This document shows positions 58,071 through 64,000 of a stretch of 64,000 nucleotides of DNA, piece by piece; position 1 is the first letter of the stretch, and each line of letters opens with the position of its first letter. Made by a program: the position numbers and the translations under genes. The notes under the pieces are model-generated. The model did not search any database. It worked only from the letters and a program-made list of their open reading frames with translations, and had not been told where the DNA came from. Location of the stretch: the NCBI GenBank assembly GCA_039519185.1, contig CM076854.1, positions 152,612,736 through 152,676,735 of the forward strand. The letters are read 5' to 3'. This stretch comes from Astragalus membranaceus. Its lineage: Eukaryota > Streptophyta > Magnoliopsida > Fabales > Fabaceae.

Positions 58071-58580
58071 ATTGAATAGTAACCGGTAGAGAATATTACT
58101 GCTTTTGATGATGATGCACTATTTGCTTTTCAGTGGATTCGATAGAAGATGCCCTTTGTTTTCTTGCATGATTGTCTTTGACGAAGATTGAAGATTCCAC
58201 TTGTCTGCCACTTGTCTTCTGGCTTGATTGACAGGATGGAAAATAACTGAAAGTACCTTTTGTCTGCCACTTGTCTTCTGGCATGATTGACAGGATGGAA
58301 AATAATTGAAAGTACTTTTTGTCTGCCACTTGTCTTCTGGCATGAAGGTTAAGGAGTTGATGAAATTATTGAAGACTATTACGGGAATAAGCCCCAAAAA
58401 ATTCATCGTCTTCATTTGAAGATGGTGATGAGGGGAGGACCTGCTTCCTTTTGTCTTTCTTTGAAGAAGAAGAAGCTTGCTCCTCTTTAACCTTATCAGT
58501 AGATTGATTTTTTAATAATTGAATAATGTTCTGAAGAAGAAGAAAAAGAAGAATAAGAAGGTGGTCAGGCTTACAAGCAA
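58071..58580 (-). pseudogene. Partial duplicate of the unknown gene at 59948-60612
   Basis: The sequence follows 59948-60357 closely, from GATTGAATAGTAACCGGTAG to TGTTCTGAAGA, and then ends in a GAAGAAGAA-type run. It contains three copies of a roughly 71-bp unit (CTGCCACTTGTCTTCTGGCA) against two in the other copy. On the minus strand it covers only the C-terminal, Ser/Lys-rich end of the unknown reading frame plus downstream DNA. Confidence 0.75.
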
Positions 58581-58629
58581 GACTCTCTCTGACTTCTCTC
58601 TAGACTTGTGATAATTTTTGGTGTGCTTC

Positions 58630-59906
<1,277 letters not shown>

Positions 59907-60183
59907 TTCTAACAAATGCCTAAGCACGCTTAAATAGAAAATAAAAGATTGAATAGTAACCGGTAGAGAATATTCCTGCTTTTGATGATGCTGCACTATT
60001 TGCTTTTCAGTGGATTCGATAGAAGATGCCCTTTGTTTTCTGGCATGATTGTCTTTGACGAAGATTGAAGATTCCACTTGTCTGCCACTTGTCTACTGGC
60101 ATGATTGACAGGATGGAAAATAATTGAAAGTACCTTTTGTCTGCCACTTGTCTTCTGGCATGGAGGTTAAGGAGTTGATGAAA

Positions 60184-60612
60184 TTATTGAAGACTATTAG
60201 GGGAATAAGCCCCAAAAAATTCATCGTCTTCATTTGAAGATGGTGATGAGGGGAGGACCTGCTTCCTTTTGTCTTTCTTTGAAGAAGAAGCTTGCTCCTC
60301 TTTAACCTTATCAGTAGATTGATTTTTTAATAATTGAATAATGTTCTGAAGATTTTCCAGAACTTCTTCTTCAGATGCTGAAGCTGCTAGAGCTGCAGAA
60401 ATTCTAGCCTTCTGATTGAGGAACTTGCAAGTGTCAGGGTTTGCAATTAGCAAGAATCTGAGATTGGTTTTAAACCAAGTGGTCACACTTTCAGGGGATG
60501 CCATTGAGGCATCAAAACGAGGCCACCATTTTATAAACGCTTGTTTATAAAAAGACGGTAAAGATTTTGGAAGGTGAAAACTACCAATTTTGTACTGCAA
60601 TGAAAAATCCAT
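60184..60612 (-). CDS. Unknown protein, C-terminal domain plus charged tail
   Basis: An ATG at 60612 opens 142 residues. Residues 1-45 include LPSFYKQAFIKWWPRFDAS. The next part is helical and Ala/Glu-rich (ARISAALAASASEEEVLENL), then a Lys/Ser tail (SSSKKDKRKQVLPSS) and an acidic end. The frame upstream in other phases (about 60770-60640: WWGFFGPVPEIFPIEVQEGF) seems to belong to the same protein, so this may be the C-terminal part of a longer polypeptide broken by a shift. It vaguely recalls polyproteins of plant retroelements or pararetroviruses, but I cannot assign it. A partial copy lies at 58071-58580. Confidence 0.4.
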   Translation of the reverse strand: MDFSLQYKIGSFHLPKSLPSFYKQAFIKWWPRFDASMASPESVTTWFKTNLRFLLIANPDTCKFLNQKARISAALAASASEEEVLENLQNIIQLLKNQSTDKVKEEQASSSKKDKRKQVLPSSPSSNEDDEFFGAYSPNSLQ

Positions 60613-60944
60613 GATAGTGAAAAAGTGGTAAAGAAATTTAAAACAATTGGATAATTGTTAAGATCCTTGTTGAATCTTTTTGAAAAATTTGAAATCCTTC
60701 TTGGACTTCAATAGGAAAGATTTCCGGGACAGGCCCGAAGAAGCCCCACCATTGAAGGAACCAATTTAAGGAAGGAATATTTTTGAAATAGATCAACCAA
60801 GAGTGTTTGAAAGATTTGTTTTGTTAACCAATGAAATTCCTTTCTTAGTATTTCAGCTTTCTTATTCTTTCAAGGACACCAACTACCGAAAAGTCTGCTT
60901 AGTATTTCAGCTTTCTTATTCTTTCAATGAAATTCCTAACCTAA

Positions 60945-62215
60945 TCTTAAGTCGGTGTGCCTTCTGCACATCTGGCCTCCAATGTCAATATCAAACACTT
61001 TCCTTTCTTTTTACTTCCGTCTATTTTTGAAATGATGTTTTGTGATAACCGATACTGGATTGTGAAACATGTGGCATAATCAAAAGCATTACAATCATTA
61101 CGAAATTTCTGAGAATCACAGAGGAGATATAGTCTTTCATTAAAATACCCACAAGGAAGAAAGGAATTGCAGGGATAGAGCAATAAATGTGTGATCATCT
61201 CAAACGATAAGTCCCAGTCATGCGCAATTGACCTAGCAGTACGAATGCACTTGACAGCCTCGTAACCCCATGTCGAAAGTCCTGCGAGTTGAAGGACCAG
61301 CAAAAAAGAGAGGCCCAAAAAAAAAAGCAAAAAGAGGGAAAATCGCTCATTCCATTACATTCATCATTAAGCAGTTCAATTGCATTCATATCTTATCTCC
61401 ATTCACATGGGTGTTTGTCAACCTCCATGTTCCACCAATTTCAACTCACATCATCTGCCACGTTTCACTCATCCCATCGGACACCTACCATTTCACATAC
61501 CTATATTGCACGGATGCATCACTCATCGCATTTTTAGACATACCAAATATAGATAGCTTTTCCCTTCTCAGGTAAATGCTTTCTTTAGGTATGTTCTAGG
61601 CAAGTACGTCGTGTGTCAATCTCAATAGTTTGTTCCCTTAAAGTCAGTGCTCCAGGCACTGGTCTCATATCACAATTCAGAGTCTCGGACCCCCAGCGGT
61701 CCTTCGGAGCCCCGAGCGCTCCTTTAGACCATCAATGGTCATTCATTCCAGATCGCACGTCGCGTTATCGAGCAACCTGACGGATCATCCGACCCCAGGT
61801 CCATCAGTTCAGTTCGACCCAGTATGTCAAAGCAACGACTTCGAACTCTACCCTTAAGATCACTATGTCGCCACTGAGCGCGACGGATCATCCGACCCCA
61901 GGTCCTTCAGACTAGCTGTGTCAGCCTAATACATGGTGGACGTCCTTGGAGGTGAGCAAATTAGGTCAACGACCTGATCTTGCCCCTCCGACCGCTCGAA
62001 AAAGGCCACCCCCGAGCATACCATTTTACTAGTACCATTGCTAGTTTGTGCTCTTTTGGACCCCCAATGGTCCTTCAAAGCCCCAGTGCACCTTCGGACC
62101 CCAAATGGTCCTTCAGGGTTTAGGCAACCCCTTGGAGCCCCAGTGCTCCCTTAGAGCCCAAATGCTCTTTTAGAGCCCCAGTGCTCCTCTAGATCCCCAG
62201 TGATCATTTCTTTAA
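60945..62215 (+). mobile_element. 3' UTR of a second Ogre-family element
   Basis: The stretch follows the Ogre 3' UTR in order: TCTGCACATCTGG then GATAACCGATACTGGATTG (compare 33730), the CATTACGAAATTTCTGAGAA segment (compare 33773), and the GATCGCACGTCGCGTTATCG run (compare 34208) with CTTCAGA/CTTCGGA GCCCC repeats to about 62205. Coding regions are absent in this window, so the element is 5'-truncated or rearranged. A tandem copy of TATTTCAGCTTTCTTATTC lies just upstream (60850-60930). Confidence 0.75.
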
Positions 62216-64000
62216 TTGGGCCTATCTTGAATAATGTGTTGTAATGAGTCTGTTTCTTCTAATTGGGCCTCATTTTAACACGTTTGATTGGGCCCATTTT
62301 TCGTTATTGGTTCTAGCCCAACTTCTCTTTGTTTTTATCCACTTAATTTTTTTTAAAAAAAATAAATAAAAAATAAAAATCATAAATCACCAAAAATATT
62401 AAATAAAATCAGAATTAAAAATTAATATTGTCCAAAAAATCTAAAAATACAAAAAATACAAAATAATCCAAAAAATCCAAAAAAAGTAGAAAACGAATAT
62501 ACAAAAAAAAGATCAGCAGCTCTGGGCTTGTTCTTGCTCTCCAAGACTTCTCAATAAGCCCGATACCTGAAACGGAAACGAAATCGTTAGTCATAAATTT
62601 TTGATTACGTTTCACACCTATAAAAATCAGCACAATTCAGACCCAAAAGACGGAAAAAACGCGCGGAAAACAGACAGAAATTCATACAGAAAATTCAGAA
62701 ACAACCAAAACAATTAGAGGTTCGAATCTGAACGCTAATCATCAAACACCTAGTTTGAGTCTTGAAGGGCTGGTCAAGTGGCAATGTAAAAACGACGTAG
62801 AAGCAGTAGCAGCGACAGTAGTGTCATGCGTTCACAACAGAAAATTCTTTTCCAGGTTGGTACTCTATTAACTTTGGTTTGAATATGCATTGTGTGGTAC
62901 ATAAATTTTGTTAAACTTTGTTAAAAACCAAAACAGATTTCTCAAAGATTAATAAATCTGTTTTTTAAAACAAGATGAAATAGGGATAGAACCAAATAGA
63001 AATAAGACCAGAACACACATAAAAAGAGATTGGTAAAATAGGTATAGTGATTTTAGAAAAAACACGCAAATCAGAGATAGCAAAGAATAGAGATGAAGAA
63101 AAGAACCATGACAGACCTCCGACCACCATACACGGTGGTCGCTGCAACTCCGGCACGAAATCCCCATGCCGTCGTGAGCCTTTATCTTCGTCCCCAGAAC
63201 AAATCCACGCCGTCGCACCATCCCTGCGTCGGGAACCAGTCATCGTCCCTGCAACTCTGGTGCGAAATCCCCACTCCACCGTAGCCTCCCCTTTTCCGTC
63301 GCCTGTCCTCCACCCCTTCGCAACAGCACCCTTTCGCAATCACACCCTTCAACGTCGTCGTCAAACCAACCACCACGCCTGGCCGTCAAACCACCGACGC
63401 CCAGCACTCACCTCGGGCATGGCCATGAGGTTGTCCTCCCTCCGTTAAGCGTCCAAACCGCCGGATCGCCATCATCCACTCTCTCTTTCACTGCACGCCA
63501 TCGTCCAAACCGCCGTGAATCACCAAAGTCGTCGCCTGGCCGTCGAAAACGAAAAGACCACCGCGAAACACCCTGTGTCACCGTCAGCGCCTCCGTGGCT
63601 CTCTCCTCTCCCCTTTTCTTCTCCTCCCTTTCTTCTTTCTTTCTATCTCATTTTCTCTCCCTAGCCTTTCTCTCTCTCTCTCTCCATGAATCCTCTCCCT
63701 GATTTCTCTCCCTTTCCTTTTTCATTCTGAACACACTCTCTCTGTTAGGTGTGTGCGGCGCAAGAGGGGGGAAACAAAAGATTAGGGTTTCAATAGTTAA
63801 GTTGACTTATATATATGCCATCAATTAACATTTATTTTATTTTTAAAATTAAATAGTCAGATTACTGTCCACGCCCCTCAATTTCATTACTACAGCGCCC
63901 CCATGTCCAGAAGGCCTTGCTTCGCAAGTCATCAGCCCAAAGCCCAGAAACCAAAACGTGGACTACTCGTAGTCACACCCCAGTTTTAATAATACAGCTC
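62216..64000 (+). repeat. Partial LTR related to the 14466-18922 solo LTR
   Basis: From 62216 the sequence resembles the reverse complement of the Ogre-like solo LTR, for example CCAAAAAATCTAAAAATAC (compare 18540-18600 reversed) and GACCACCATACACGGTGGTCG (compare 17675-17695 reversed). It runs to the window end, and the LTR start TGTTATACCC is missing. Frames at 62965-63448 arise from GC-rich repeats and are not credible genes. Confidence 0.65.

Noticed and set aside
54381..58077. GGATTGAAT on both sides of the MULE as a 9-bp duplication.
   Set aside because: Using these positions leaves 21 bases on the left that do not pair with the right terminus, so it is probably chance in an area of related sequence.
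62965..63448. Frames of 124-133 codons in GC-rich DNA at the window end.
   Set aside because: They lie in a partial Ogre-type LTR, overlap on both strands and are driven by CACCGTC-like repeats.

Overview
This window is repeat-dense plant nuclear DNA, most likely from a legume. The evidence is Ogre-type Ty3/gypsy elements with LTRs over 3 kb, a legume-style solo LTR full of AATCGATT motifs, and CACTA and MULE transposons. I found no intact host gene. Almost every recognisable coding stretch belongs to a transposable element or to host gene pieces carried by one. The species cannot be fixed from sequence alone.

The first 47.5 kb is one nested structure. A minus-strand Ty1/copia element (229-47461) is split in the middle of its polyprotein: RT and RNase H lie at 500-2275 and the integrase side at 43773-45105. 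The intruder is a solo Ty3/gypsy-type LTR (2281-43767, 5-bp duplication CTTTC). That LTR was hit four more times: (a) a non-autonomous LTR retrotransposon at 2728-14191 (AGTCC); (b) an Ogre-like solo LTR at 14466-18922 (GTCGT); (c) a full-length Ogre-type element at 19962-38075 (GAGCT); (d) a non-autonomous LTR element at 38819-43761 (GTTAC/ATTAC). Three of these carry their own insertions. Element (a) holds a 5-kb CACTA transposon (5794-10782, ACA), which contains a foldback element and exon pieces of host genes (receptor-like kinase, 2-oxoglutarate dioxygenase-like, VPS35-like). Solo LTR (b) holds another solo LTR (16131-17446, CTTAT). Element (d) holds a solo LTR (39901-41330, ATAAG).

The Ogre-type element has its whole architecture: 3.3-kb LTRs, a PBS, an extra ORF1, gag, protease with a G-patch-like segment, a probable intron before RT, RT-RNase H, a second RNase H, integrase, a repeat-rich 3' UTR and a polypurine tract. 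Every open reading frame region has stops or frameshifts, so it is not autonomous, although its two LTRs are nearly identical. Its LTR and leader contain a family of stem-loops whose stems change sequence while pairing is kept. A similar hairpin family sits at the matching place in the other Ogre-like LTR.

From 47.5 kb to the end there is AT-rich DNA with a few exon-like scraps, a TIR transposon (49507-52642) with GGCAACGRGAG-type arrays and Helitron-like ends, a second Helitron-like end (about 54184), a MULE with FAR1-like, MULE transposase, SWIM and OTU protease parts (54411-58070), a duplicated segment interrupted by a 1.3-kb CACTA element (58630-59906), and the 3' end of another Ogre-family element running off the window (60945-64000).
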